A DNA stretch of 64,000 nucleotides from JAGVPT01 sp963772165 (lineage in GTDB: Bacteria > Bacteroidota > Ignavibacteria > UBA10030 > UBA8401), in NCBI GenBank assembly GCA_963772165.1, contig CAVYWA010000023.1, positions 186,001 through 250,000 of the forward strand, in the 5' to 3' direction. The translations under genes were made by a program, and so were the position numbers. The notes below the pieces were generated by a model. It ran no database searches. It was not told where the DNA came from and saw nothing but the letters and a program-made list of their open reading frames with translations. Position 1 is the stretch's first letter. Each line of letters opens with the position of its first letter. Below are positions 44,254-53,202 of this stretch, piece by piece.

Positions 44254-47049
44254 ATGCCTCGCCGAACATCAACAAAACAAGACAAACCCCTTCGAAAAAA
44301 CATTCGTCTGCTCGGCAATCTGCTCGGCCAGGTTATTGAGGAGCAAGAAGGCCGCCGGCTGTTCGAACTGGAAGAGCAAATCCGGCTGACATCGAAGCAG
44401 CTCCGTCAGCGCTTCAATCCGTCAAACCAGCTCATCGTGGAGCGATTAGTGCGGGCTATGGATCCCGCGGACATGGCACGAATAGTCAGAGCGTTTGCAG
44501 CGTACTTCCAGCTGACGAATACCGCAGAGCAACATTACCGTATTCAACGGCAGCGAAAGTACTTGTTGGAGCACCCGGTCGGCGGATATCCCGGCTCCCC
44601 TCAGCACACGTTTGAGCAACTGAAGAAGCTTGGCGTTGAGGAAAAAGAGATTGCCAGCCTCTTTTCACGTCTGTTAATCATCCCTGTCTTTACCGCTCAT
44701 CCCACTGAAGCGACGCGGAGGACGATCCTTGAAAAGCACTCACGGATATGGAAATTGCTGGAGGAATTTGACCATAATAACGTGACGGTAACGGAGCGTT
44801 CCGCCATGGAGCTCGAGATCAAGCGGCACATTACGAGCCTCTGGCAAACAGAAGAAACGCGCTCGTACAATATTTCTGTTCTCGATGAAGTGTACAACGG
44901 GCTCTACTATTTCCGCAATGTGCTGTACACAACAGTTCCAAAATTTTACCGCGACCTGGAACACTCGATAACGGCGGTATATCCTGATTGGAAATCGCCG
45001 ATTCCTTCCTTTCTGAAGTTCGGATCGTGGATCGGCGGCGACCGCGACGGGAATCCTTTCGTAACGGCAGACGCGACATGGAAAACACTGCAGCGCCAGT
45101 CTAAAACGATTCTCGATCTGCATCTTCGTGCCGTCGACGAGCTTTTTGTGGAATACAGCGAGTCGGCAAAAGTTGTCGGCCGAAGCGATGAGCTGCTTCA
45201 ATCGATACGCGACGATAAAACGATGCTGGGAAAACCGGCTCAAGTGCGCAATGACGACGAAGTATACCGGGTAAAGCTGGCGTATATTTACCGGCGGCTC
45301 CAGTTCAGGATTCAATACGCAGAGGACGATGCGTCTCATGCCGAGTTGATGTATCATTCGTCGTCCGAGCTTCTCAACGATTTGTATGTCCTTGACAGGA
45401 GCCTTCGTTCACATAAAGGGGACCTCCAAGCGAACGGCTTGTTAAAGGATCTCATTCGCAACGTCGAGACATTTGGCTTTCATCTCGCCACCCTCGATAT
45501 CCGTCAACATCGATCGGTTCACACGGATACCATCGCGGAATTATCATCACAGCGCGGTATCGGATATGCGACACTGAACAGCGAAATGCGTGAGCGCTGG
45601 CTCACTGAGGAATTATTGAAAGAGGGTGTCCCCTCGTTTGACGAATCGAAACTTTCTGCAATGAGCGTAGAGACGCTCGCAGTATTCCGAAAAATAAAAC
45701 GTGCGCAGACGGAGATTGATGAACATGCAGTCCGGTCATACGTTATCAGCATGACGGCATCCGCCGCCGACGTGCTGGAGGTGCTCTACTTGATGAAGTG
45801 CACGGGACTCTTCTCGACCGGTTTACGGCAAACCGCAAGCTCCCTTGACATCGTTCCGTTGTTTGAGACGACAAAAGACCTCGATGCCGCGCCGGGGACA
45901 ATGGAGCGATTATACCATAACGATGCCTATGACCGCCACCTCGAAAGCCGGGGGCGGCGACAGGAAATTATGATAGGCTACTCGGACAGCACCAAAGAAG
46001 GGGGAATCGTTAGCTCACACTGGTCGCTGTATAAAGCACAGCGTCACCTGACAAAAGTGTCGCAACTTGCGGACGTCGATTGGATTTTCTTTCACGGCAG
46101 GGGTGGAACGGTGGGGCGCGGAGGGGGACCGGAGTACGAGGCAATTCTTTCTCAGCCCCCGCACTCGTTGAATGCGAAAATTAAAATCACGGAACAGGGG
46201 GAAGTTATTTCTTTGAAATACGCTCATCCGGCTATTGCACAGCGCTCACTCGAGCTGACAACGTCCGCGATGTTGATGGGAAATATACCGAGTGCACGGC
46301 TCGACCCGGAGTTCGATAAAAACCGCACCCGTTGGTTTGAGGCGATGGACGAGATCGCCGAGCAGAGTCATACAGCGTACCGCTGTACGGTGTACGGGGA
46401 AAAAGAGTTTGTAAAATATTTCGCACAGGCTACCCCGATCGAGGAAATTATGAAGCTGCAAATCGGGTCGCGCCCTGCGAAACGCATCGAGACCGAGCGC
46501 ATCGAAGACCTTCGCGCGATTCCGTGGACGTTCGGTTGGATGCAAAGCCGTCACGTCCTTCCGGGGTGGCTCGGGGCGGGGGCGGGTTTGAAAAAATACC
46601 TGTTTGCCGACTCGTCTACGCTCGACACAAAAAGGCTGAAATTATTGCGGCAGATGTACCGTCGATGGCAAACATTCCGGTCGCTCATCGATAACATGCA
46701 GATGATTCTTGCAAAGGGGGATTTCACGATTGCAAAAGAATATGCATCGCTTGTGGTGCCAAAAGAATTAGGCGAAAGAATCTATGGAAACCTGAAATCG
46801 CAATTCGAGACAACACAAAAGATGATCCTGCTTATCACCGACCAAAAGGAAATACTCGAGAACAATGAAATGTTGCAACGATCGATCCAACTGCGAAACC
46901 CCTACGTTGACCCGCTGAGCTATATTCAAATCGAGCTCTTGCGGCGACTGCACCAGAAAAATCTTTCGGAAACGGATCAAAATGACGTCGAGCAGGCGAT
47001 TTTCTTGAGCATCAACGGGATCGCAGCAGGGTTGAGGAACACGGGTTAA
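44254..47049 (+). CDS. ppc: phosphoenolpyruvate carboxylase
   Basis: 931 residues from the ATG at 44254; the frame opens at 44206 inside a repeat and that extension is not conserved. Catalytic landmarks: His149 in FTAHPTEATRR, GSWIGGDRDGNPFVT, MIGYSDSTKEGGIVSSHWSL, FHGRGGTVGRGGGP and the C-terminal RNTG. It carboxylates PEP to oxaloacetate, the precursor of aspartate and hence of the lysC-thrC-thrB products downstream. It lies in the block that separates leuC from leuD. Confidence 0.96.
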   Translation: MPRRTSTKQDKPLRKNIRLLGNLLGQVIEEQEGRRLFELEEQIRLTSKQLRQRFNPSNQLIVERLVRAMDPADMARIVRAFAAYFQLTNTAEQHYRIQRQRKYLLEHPVGGYPGSPQHTFEQLKKLGVEEKEIASLFSRLLIIPVFTAHPTEATRRTILEKHSRIWKLLEEFDHNNVTVTERSAMELEIKRHITSLWQTEETRSYNISVLDEVYNGLYYFRNVLYTTVPKFYRDLEHSITAVYPDWKSPIPSFLKFGSWIGGDRDGNPFVTADATWKTLQRQSKTILDLHLRAVDELFVEYSESAKVVGRSDELLQSIRDDKTMLGKPAQVRNDDEVYRVKLAYIYRRLQFRIQYAEDDASHAELMYHSSSELLNDLYVLDRSLRSHKGDLQANGLLKDLIRNVETFGFHLATLDIRQHRSVHTDTIAELSSQRGIGYATLNSEMRERWLTEELLKEGVPSFDESKLSAMSVETLAVFRKIKRAQTEIDEHAVRSYVISMTASAADVLEVLYLMKCTGLFSTGLRQTASSLDIVPLFETTKDLDAAPGTMERLYHNDAYDRHLESRGRRQEIMIGYSDSTKEGGIVSSHWSLYKAQRHLTKVSQLADVDWIFFHGRGGTVGRGGGPEYEAILSQPPHSLNAKIKITEQGEVISLKYAHPAIAQRSLELTTSAMLMGNIPSARLDPEFDKNRTRWFEAMDEIAEQSHTAYRCTVYGEKEFVKYFAQATPIEEIMKLQIGSRPAKRIETERIEDLRAIPWTFGWMQSRHVLPGWLGAGAGLKKYLFADSSTLDTKRLKLLRQMYRRWQTFRSLIDNMQMILAKGDFTIAKEYASLVVPKELGERIYGNLKSQFETTQKMILLITDQKEILENNEMLQRSIQLRNPYVDPLSYIQIELLRRLHQKNLSETDQNDVEQAIFLSINGIAAGLRNTG

Positions 47050-47134
47050 AAATCGTACGTCGGCACTATTCAGGAAGTGTTGATTCTTCGTTCAAACTAA
47101 AGGATATTATGCCGTGAGAAACAGGGAACGAAAA

Positions 47135-47695
47135 ATGGTTGGTATAAACACCGCTTTCGCGGGCCTTGTCTTCGTTCTTCTTTTTTCAGGACAGACTCTT
47201 GACCGCGATGCATTACCAGCGAAAGGAGAAACGGCAATGGATATCACTGTCAGTAGCACAGCTTTTAAAGAAGGAGAAGTAATTCCACAAAAATATACAT
47301 GCGACGGCGAAAATGTCTCCCCGCCGCTTGAATGGTCGGGGGTTCCGAAGGGGACAAAAAGCCTCGCACTTATTGCGGACGACCCGGACGCGCCACGCGG
47401 GACATGGGTGCACTGGGTGCTCTTCAATATTCCTTCCAACGTGAATGGGCTTTCGGAAAACATCCCGCGGCACTCGACACTGAAGAATGGATCTCGGCAA
47501 GGCATAAACGATTCCCGGGAACTCGGTTATGATGGCCCGTGCCCGCCGGGGGGAACGCATCGGTACTATTTCAAACTCTACGCACTTGATGTCGGACTTT
47601 CGTTGGAATCAGGTGCAACGAAAGCGCAATTGCTGAAAGCAATGGAAGGGCATATTCTTGGAGAGGGACAGGTGATGGGAAAATATAAAAGATAA
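47135..47695 (+). CDS. YbhB/YbcL (PEBP-like) protein with signal peptide
   Basis: 186 residues from the ATG at 47135 with AGGGAA upstream; a GTG at 47114 is the alternative. Hydrophobic N-terminus (NTAFAGLVFVLLFSGQ), then the PEBP fold: IPQKYTCDGENVSPPLEWSG, DDPDAPRGTWVHWVLFNIP and GPCPPGGTHRYYFKLYALD. It is a bacterial relative of phosphatidylethanolamine-binding/Raf-kinase-inhibitor proteins, probably periplasmic, with unknown ligand. Confidence 0.9.
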   Translation: MVGINTAFAGLVFVLLFSGQTLDRDALPAKGETAMDITVSSTAFKEGEVIPQKYTCDGENVSPPLEWSGVPKGTKSLALIADDPDAPRGTWVHWVLFNIPSNVNGLSENIPRHSTLKNGSRQGINDSRELGYDGPCPPGGTHRYYFKLYALDVGLSLESGATKAQLLKAMEGHILGEGQVMGKYKR

Positions 47696-47748
47696 TTAAG
47701 AATATGAATTAAGAATTATGAATTAAGAATTATGAATTATGAATTGAG
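47694..47748. repeat. low-complexity AATTAAGAATTATG spacer
   Basis: AATTAAGAATTATG-type units are repeated in the PEBP-amidase spacer. The ilvC-cimA spacer (37853-37925) has the same word family (AATTAAGAATTAAGAATT). Confidence 0.65.
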
Positions 47749-47816
47749 AGAAGATTCATTCTGATGCGAAATCTTTTTTCGTGATTCACCATGTGTCATT
47801 TTCGATGGATGGGAAT

Positions 47817-49488
47817 ATGCATCTGCGCACAAAATATTTGCTGACGGCTGGGGCTGCGTGTTGTCTATTTTTTATTCTTGGAGCGTTTGTCGAAGAGCGC
47901 GTATCGTCGTCTGTAACCCGCGACGCCGTTGCAAGTGCGGAGAAATTGTTCGGGCTGAATTTCACCGATGTGAAACGGGATTCGATGCTCGACGGACTGA
48001 AAGACCAGCTGGCCAGTTATCAAAATATCAGAAAAGTCGAGCTGGCAAACAGCATTCCGCCCGCGATGACGTTCAACCCGATTCCTCTCGGAATGAAATT
48101 TGAATCAGTACGAAAAAAATTTGCTGCAAGCCCCGCAGGGAATGTTACCGTGCCGGCCAATTTCGAAGACCTCGCGTTTTATTCCGTAGGGCAACTTGCC
48201 GAGTTGATCAGGACCAGGAAAGTAACGTCGGTGCAGTTGACAACAATGTATCTGAACCGATTGAAGAAGTACAGCCCCAAGCTGTTCTGTGTCATTACGC
48301 TTACGGAAGATCTGGCAATGAAGCAGGCAAAACAGGCCGATGCCGAGATCGCAGCGGGAAAATATCGCGGTCCGCTTCACGGAATTCCCTTCGGCGTCAA
48401 GGATTTGCTCTCGACGAAAACGTACAAAACAACATGGGGAGCACCGCCGTTCAAGGACCAGATGATCGACGAGGATGCTGACCGTCGTAAAAAAATTGGA
48501 ACAGGCCGGGGCCGTTCTGGTCGCGAAGCTTTCAATGGGGGAACTTGCCATGGACGATGTGTGGTACGGCGGAATGACCCGCAATCCTTGGAACTATAAA
48601 GAAGGCTCGAGCGGATCTTCCGCGGGCTCAGCTTCTGCAACCTCTGCCGGGCTGGTCGCCTTCGCTATCGGGACGGAGACGTGGGGGTCAATTGTTTCTC
48701 CCTCCTCCGTGTGCGGGACGACGGGGCTGCGGCCGACCTATGGGCGCGTGAGCAGAGCAGGGGCAATGGCGCTTGCATGGTCGATGGATAAGATCGGGCC
48801 GATTTGCAGGACGGTTGAAGATTGTGCGCTGGTGTTCAACGCCATCTACGGACCTGATAAAAAAGACCAAACATTGTATGATCTCCCGTTCAACTATAAT
48901 CCAAAAATTTCGTTGAGCGGTTTAAAAATCGGATATTTGAAGAATGATTTCGACAGCGTAAAGACAAACCGGGAAAACAACGATTCATCGTTTGCAGTGC
49001 TGCGAAGATTGGGAGCAAAGCTTATTCCGGTGACCCTTCCAGCGCTTCCTATCAGCGACCTTTCCATTATTCTCAGCGCTGAAGCGGGGGCCGCTTTTGA
49101 CGACTTGACGCGAAGCGGCAGAGATAGCCTGCTTGTGCGGCAGGCTAAATACGCATGGCCGAACGTCTTTCGAACGTCGCGATTTATTCCCGCCGTTGAA
49201 TACATCCAGGCGAACCGCGTTCGGTACCTGGCTATTCAAGAGATGGCGAAGCTGATGAGTAAGGTGGACGTGATCGTTGCGCCGCCGTTTGATGGCGACA
49301 ATTCGCTTCTCACAAATCTTACCGGGCACCCGTGCGTTGTTGTCCCGAACGGATTCTCGAAGGAAGGGACACCGACGAGCATCACCTTCCTCGGAAAATT
49401 GTTTGATGAAGCGACGCTTCTTGCGGTCGCAAAGCAGTACCAGGATGCAACAGACTTTCACCTCAAACATCCGAAGCTGGAAGAATAG
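47817..49488 (+). pseudogene. amidase signature enzyme with signal peptide, single frameshift
   Basis: An N-terminal hydrophobic segment (YLLTAGAACCLFFILGAF) is followed by the amidase N-domain with the catalytic Lys in HGIPFGVKDLLS. The frame breaks at 48476-48481. The next frame continues TVVKKLEQAGAVLVAKLSMG, then GSSGSSAGSASA and AIGTETWGSIVSPSSVCGTT with the cis-Ser and nucleophile Ser. One surplus base (GATGCTGACC where GATGCGACC is expected) accounts for it. It would hydrolyse an amide in the periplasm; the substrate is unknown. The ATG at 47817 is preferred over a GTG at 47781. Confidence 0.83.
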
Positions 49489-49490
49489 GC

Positions 49491-49892
49491 GTGAAGAGAA
49501 AGAATATTTCGAGCGGAACCCCATGGGAACCGATTGTCGGGTACTCGAGGGCAGTCCGAATCGGTAACAAGGTTTTTGTATCGGGAACGACTGCAACGGA
49601 TGCAGACGGGAAAGTTGTCGGCCCCGGCGATGCTTACGCTCAAGCGGTTCAGTCAATCAGGAACATTGAATCAGCGTTGAAGCAAGCGGGGGCGAGCTTG
49701 AACGATGTTGTGCGGACGCGAATGTTTGTCGTCAATATCGGCGATTGGGAAAAAATCGGCAGAGCGCATGGAGAATTCTTCAAGAATATCCGCCCGGCCG
49801 CGAGTATGGTTGAAGTGCAGAGGCTTATCTCACCGGAAATGCTGGTGGAGATTGAAGCCGATGCAATCGTTGAAAAGAGAAAGAAAAAATGA
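49491..49892 (+). CDS. RidA/YjgF-YER057c-UK114 family protein
   Basis: 133 residues, GTG start. SSGTPWEPIVGYSRAVRIGN and VFVSGTTATD, then VVRTRMFVVNI and the conserved Arg/Glu end block (RPAASMVEVQRL, MLVEIEADAIV). This group deaminates reactive enamine/imine intermediates such as those from PLP enzymes of branched-chain synthesis. The length and the divergent N-terminus resemble the RidA-like subfamily rather than canonical RidA. It overlaps tag by an ATGA. Confidence 0.87.
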   Translation: MKRKNISSGTPWEPIVGYSRAVRIGNKVFVSGTTATDADGKVVGPGDAYAQAVQSIRNIESALKQAGASLNDVVRTRMFVVNIGDWEKIGRAHGEFFKNIRPAASMVEVQRLISPEMLVEIEADAIVEKRKKK

Positions 49893-50467
49893 AAGAGCGA
49901 TGCGTTTGGAGCGGAACGGATCCGCTTTATATCGAATACCACGACAAAGAATGGGGTGTACCCGTTCATGACGACAGGAAATTGTTCGAAATGCTCATCC
50001 TTGAAGGAGCCCAGGCGGGTTTGAGCTGGATAACGATTTTGAGGAAACGCGAAAACTACAGGAAGGCATTCGATAATTTTGATCCCAAAAAAATTGCCCG
50101 GTATGACCGAAGAAAAGTCAAATCCCTTCTCAGCAATGAAGGAATTGTCCGAAATAGGCTTAAGATCGCCGCGACTATCGGCAATGCAAAAGCATTTTTG
50201 GATATCCAAAAAGAGTTTGGAAGCTTTGATGCTTATGTGTGGAAGTTTGTCGGCGGGAAAGCAAAGCACAACAAGCCCAAAAGCCTTAAAGAGGTTCCAG
50301 CGAAAACGGCAGAATCGGATGCTATGAGCAAAGATCTAAAGATGCGTGGATTTAGCTTTGTCGGATCGACCATCTGTTATGCATTTATGCAGGCGGTCGG
50401 CATGGTGGATGACCACACTACAAATTGTTTTCGAAAACAACCTATCACACAACATTTTATCAAATAA
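49889..50467 (+). CDS. tag: DNA-3-methyladenine glycosylase I
   Basis: 192 residues. The N-terminus RCVWSGTDPLYIEYHDKEWG supplies the zinc Cys and His, and LFEMLILEGAQAGLSWITIL and YAFMQAVGMVDDHTTNC complete the Tag signature. It excises 3-methyladenine from DNA. It starts inside the RidA stop and lies 3 bases before leuD, so it is part of this operon. Confidence 0.95.
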   Translation: MKERCVWSGTDPLYIEYHDKEWGVPVHDDRKLFEMLILEGAQAGLSWITILRKRENYRKAFDNFDPKKIARYDRRKVKSLLSNEGIVRNRLKIAATIGNAKAFLDIQKEFGSFDAYVWKFVGGKAKHNKPKSLKEVPAKTAESDAMSKDLKMRGFSFVGSTICYAFMQAVGMVDDHTTNCFRKQPITQHFIK

Positions 50468-50470
50468 CGT

Positions 50471-51037
50471 ATGAAAAACACTATCACCGGAAAAGCATTT
50501 GTCCTCGGGAACGATATCGACACCGATCAAATTATCCCCGCCGTTCATTTGGTCTACAAACTCGACGACCCGGAGGAAAAGAAAAACTTTGGTCGGTATG
50601 CATTGTCGGGAGTGCCGATCGAGGCCTCCGGTTTGCCTGCGGGAAACATCCCGTTTATCAAAGAGGGAAAGTGGCAATCGGACTATAAGATCATTGTCGC
50701 CGGAAAAAATTTTGGCTGCGGTTCGTCGCGCGAACATGCGCCCGTTGCGCTGGACATCGCCGGGATCGAGGCAGTCGTTGCCGAATCGTATGCGCGTATT
50801 TTTTACAGAAACGCTATCGACGGGGGCTTTGTCGCGCCGTTTGAGACGAACAAACATCTTTACCAGGAAATAAAAACAGGCGATGAATTGCTCCTCGACA
50901 CGTCGAAAGGAATATTGACGAATTCTACCCGGCAGGTCGTCTATCAACTGAACCCACTTGGCGATATTGAAGGAATACTTCGCGCCGGCGGGATTTTTTC
51001 CTATGCCCGGCAATCCGGGATGCTGAAGGAGCGATAA
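50471..51037 (+). CDS. leuD: 3-isopropylmalate dehydratase small subunit
   Basis: 188 residues with GNDIDTDQIIPAVHLVYKLD, VAGKNFGCGSSREHAPVALD and ARIFYRNAIDGG, the swivel domain of LeuD. It is about 20 residues longer than the minimal type paired with LeuC2, because of a segment after DTDQI. It partners the LeuC encoded 6.8 kb upstream. It is followed by proC after one base. Confidence 0.94.
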   Translation: MKNTITGKAFVLGNDIDTDQIIPAVHLVYKLDDPEEKKNFGRYALSGVPIEASGLPAGNIPFIKEGKWQSDYKIIVAGKNFGCGSSREHAPVALDIAGIEAVVAESYARIFYRNAIDGGFVAPFETNKHLYQEIKTGDELLLDTSKGILTNSTRQVVYQLNPLGDIEGILRAGGIFSYARQSGMLKER

Positions 51038-51038
51038 C

Positions 51039-51926
51039 GTGGAACAGAAAAAAGAGCAGACATTTGTGACGAACGAGGAAGCATCGACCCGCGGAGAGAA
51101 AATCAGCCTCAACCGGGCCATTGCCATCATCGGAGCGGGAAATATGGGAACATCGCTGCTTCGCGGAATATTGAACGCGAAGCTTGCCCCCCACGATAAA
51201 ATTATCGCGAGCGGAACCCATTCCGCGAAACTGGAAAAGCTCGGGTCGAAATGGAAAATAAATCACACGCTCGACAACGTGCAAGCAGCGCGATTTGCCG
51301 ACATCATCATGCTGTGTGTGAAGCCGTACACGATCGGTAAAGTTCTCGATGAAATACAATCGGTTTTGCGCGAAGACCAAATGCTGATCTCCATCGCAGC
51401 CGGCGTGACGATCGATTCGATCCTTCAGCGAACCGGGAAAAACAACCCGATCGTCCGTGCAATGCCGAACATTGCTTCCACGGTTGACGAAGGAGCCACC
51501 GCCGTCTCCTTCGGGAGTTTTGTGACCGAAGAGCAGCAGCGCATCGCGATTTCAATATTTGAAGCAGTCGGCGAGGTCGTCGTCGTCGAAGAGTCACAGC
51601 TCGATGCCGTGACGGGATTGAGCGGCAGCGGTCCCGCGTATATCTATATGGTCATTGAAGCGTTGATCGACGGCGGGGTAAAAATGGGGTTGCCCCGGGA
51701 CGTTGCAACGAAACTTGCCGTTCAAACAGTGCTCGGCTCAGCAAAGCTCGTCAAAGAATCGAACCTTCATCCTGCAATTTTGCGCGACCAGGTCACAACC
51801 CCCGGCGGAACGGCAATCAATGCCGTGCACGAGCTTGAGTCCCACGGACTTCGCTCGATGCTCATCAATGCTGTTGCAACGGCAACGAATCGGTCGAAAG
51901 AATTGAGCGAGATGATCAATAAGTGA
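51039..51926 (+). CDS. proC: pyrroline-5-carboxylate reductase
   Basis: 295 residues, GTG start, with a polar N-terminal extension of about 25 residues before the Rossmann motif AIAIIGAGNMGTSLLRGIL. Family blocks: VKPYTIGKVLDEI, VRAMPNIASTVDEGATAV, GLSGSGPAYIYMVIEALIDG and the C-terminal DQVTTPGGTAINAVHELE. Final step of proline synthesis. It sits between leuD and leuB. Confidence 0.95.
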   Translation: MEQKKEQTFVTNEEASTRGEKISLNRAIAIIGAGNMGTSLLRGILNAKLAPHDKIIASGTHSAKLEKLGSKWKINHTLDNVQAARFADIIMLCVKPYTIGKVLDEIQSVLREDQMLISIAAGVTIDSILQRTGKNNPIVRAMPNIASTVDEGATAVSFGSFVTEEQQRIAISIFEAVGEVVVVEESQLDAVTGLSGSGPAYIYMVIEALIDGGVKMGLPRDVATKLAVQTVLGSAKLVKESNLHPAILRDQVTTPGGTAINAVHELESHGLRSMLINAVATATNRSKELSEMINK

Positions 51927-51993
51927 AAAGTTGAAAGTTCAAAGTTAAAGAACGCGCAAACTCATTATCACATTCGATGGAAAGTAGAATTCT

Positions 51994-53067
51994 GTGTACA
52001 CTATTACAGTAATACCCGGTGATGGAATCGGACGAGAAGTTGTTGCGGGCGGAGTTAAAATTTTAGAGACAATTTCTAAAAAGTACGGACATCAATTCAC
52101 GTTCACACAAGCGCTTGCCGGCGGGGCGGCGTTGGATGCCGTCGGGATTCCGCTGCCGGAAGAGACGCTGTCGAGTTGTCGGGCGAGCGACGCTGTGCTT
52201 CTTGGCGCCGTTGGCGGACCGAAGTGGGATAATAATCCTCCGCATTTGAAGCCCGAACAAGCTCTGCTGGGACTTCGGAAAAGTCTTGGGCTCTATGCCA
52301 ATATCCGCCCGGCAAAAATATTCTCTGCTCTCATCGGGGCTTCAGCGCTGAAGCGGGATGTGATTGAAGGAGTCGATATTGTCGTTGTTCGCGAGCTGAC
52401 CGGTGGAATCTATTTTGGAACCCCGCGCGGCATCGAGACGAAAAACGGCGAGCTGAGTGCGACCAATACGCTCGTTTATTCCGAATCTGAAATCCGGCGC
52501 ATTGCAAAAAGTGCGTTTGAAATTGCCCTCAAGAGACGAAAGAAAGTTTGTTCTGTTGACAAGGCCAACATCCTCGAAACGTCTCAGCTTTGGCGAAAGA
52601 CGGTGACGGCCGTTGCAGAAAACTATCGTGACGTAGAACTCTCCCACATGTATGTCGACAACTGCGCAATGCAGCTTGTTCGTAATCCCAGACAATTCGA
52701 TGTGATCGTCACGGAAAATATGTTCGGCGATATTCTGAGCGACGAAGCGGCGATGCTCACCGGTTCAATCGGCATGCTTGCCTCGGCGAGCCTGGGGGGA
52801 AAGGTAGCGCTGTACGAGCCCGTTCACGGCAGCGCCCCCGATATCGCCGGACAGGATAAGGCAAATCCTATCGCCACGATCTCATCGGTTGCCATGATGC
52901 TCCGGTATTCGTTCAACCTCCAAAAAGAGGCCGACGACATTGAGTCTGCAATTGAAAAAGTCCTTGATAATGGATACCGAACTCCCGATATTATGACGGA
53001 GAATTCAAAACGTATCGGGACAAAAGAGATGGCGGAACGGCTCTGTTCCGCAATATTGACACCATGA
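51994..53067 (+). CDS. leuB: 3-isopropylmalate dehydrogenase
   Basis: 357 residues with a GTG start. Motifs ITVIPGDGIGREVVAGGVKI, LLGAVGGPKWDN, VVRELTGGIYFG, the metal/catalytic VDNCAMQLVRNPRQFDVIVT with NMFGDILSDEA, and HGSAPDIAGQDKANP for NAD. It oxidises 3-isopropylmalate in leucine synthesis and plausibly 3-methylmalate from the citramalate route. Its stop overlaps the start of the Thr-rich leader peptide (ATGA). Confidence 0.95.
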   Translation: MYTITVIPGDGIGREVVAGGVKILETISKKYGHQFTFTQALAGGAALDAVGIPLPEETLSSCRASDAVLLGAVGGPKWDNNPPHLKPEQALLGLRKSLGLYANIRPAKIFSALIGASALKRDVIEGVDIVVVRELTGGIYFGTPRGIETKNGELSATNTLVYSESEIRRIAKSAFEIALKRRKKVCSVDKANILETSQLWRKTVTAVAENYRDVELSHMYVDNCAMQLVRNPRQFDVIVTENMFGDILSDEAAMLTGSIGMLASASLGGKVALYEPVHGSAPDIAGQDKANPIATISSVAMMLRYSFNLQKEADDIESAIEKVLDNGYRTPDIMTENSKRIGTKEMAERLCSAILTP

Positions 53068-53135
53068 ACACAACAACGACAATAACTACGACCACGCATC
53101 CGACGCCCGGCGTCCGAGCGCTTTCGTGTGTATAA
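53064..53135 (+). CDS. thr operon leader peptide (Thr-rich, 23 residues)
   Basis: The ATG overlaps the leuB stop. The product begins MNTTTTITTTTH and then PTPG: 9 Thr and one Ile among 23 residues, with eight of the Thr packed in residues 3-11. This is the composition of the enterobacterial thr leader. A terminator hairpin lies 20 bases after its stop and the aspartate kinase gene follows. It is too short for ordinary gene calling. Confidence 0.85.
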   Translation: MNTTTTITTTTHPTPGVRALSCV

Positions 53136-53183
53136 ATTTTCCATCAACCTCACGAAGCCTCGAAGAACACTCGAGGCTTTTTT
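53121..53183 (+). terminator. thr attenuator: antiterminator and intrinsic terminator before lysC
   Basis: Terminator: AAGCCTCGA (53155-53163), loop AGAACAC, TCGAGGCTT (53171-53179) and a T run to 53183. Antiterminator: the TTTCGTG region (53122-53128) can pair with CACGAAG (53151-53157), which takes the first bases of the terminator stem. A ribosome stalled on the Thr codons (up to 53105) leaves 53122-53128 free, while one at the stop codon (53133-53135) covers it. This predicts termination when charged tRNA-Thr is plentiful and readthrough into lysC-thrC-thrB when it is scarce. Confidence 0.82.
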
Positions 53184-53202
53184 GTTTTAGGGATTTCGCA
53201 TC

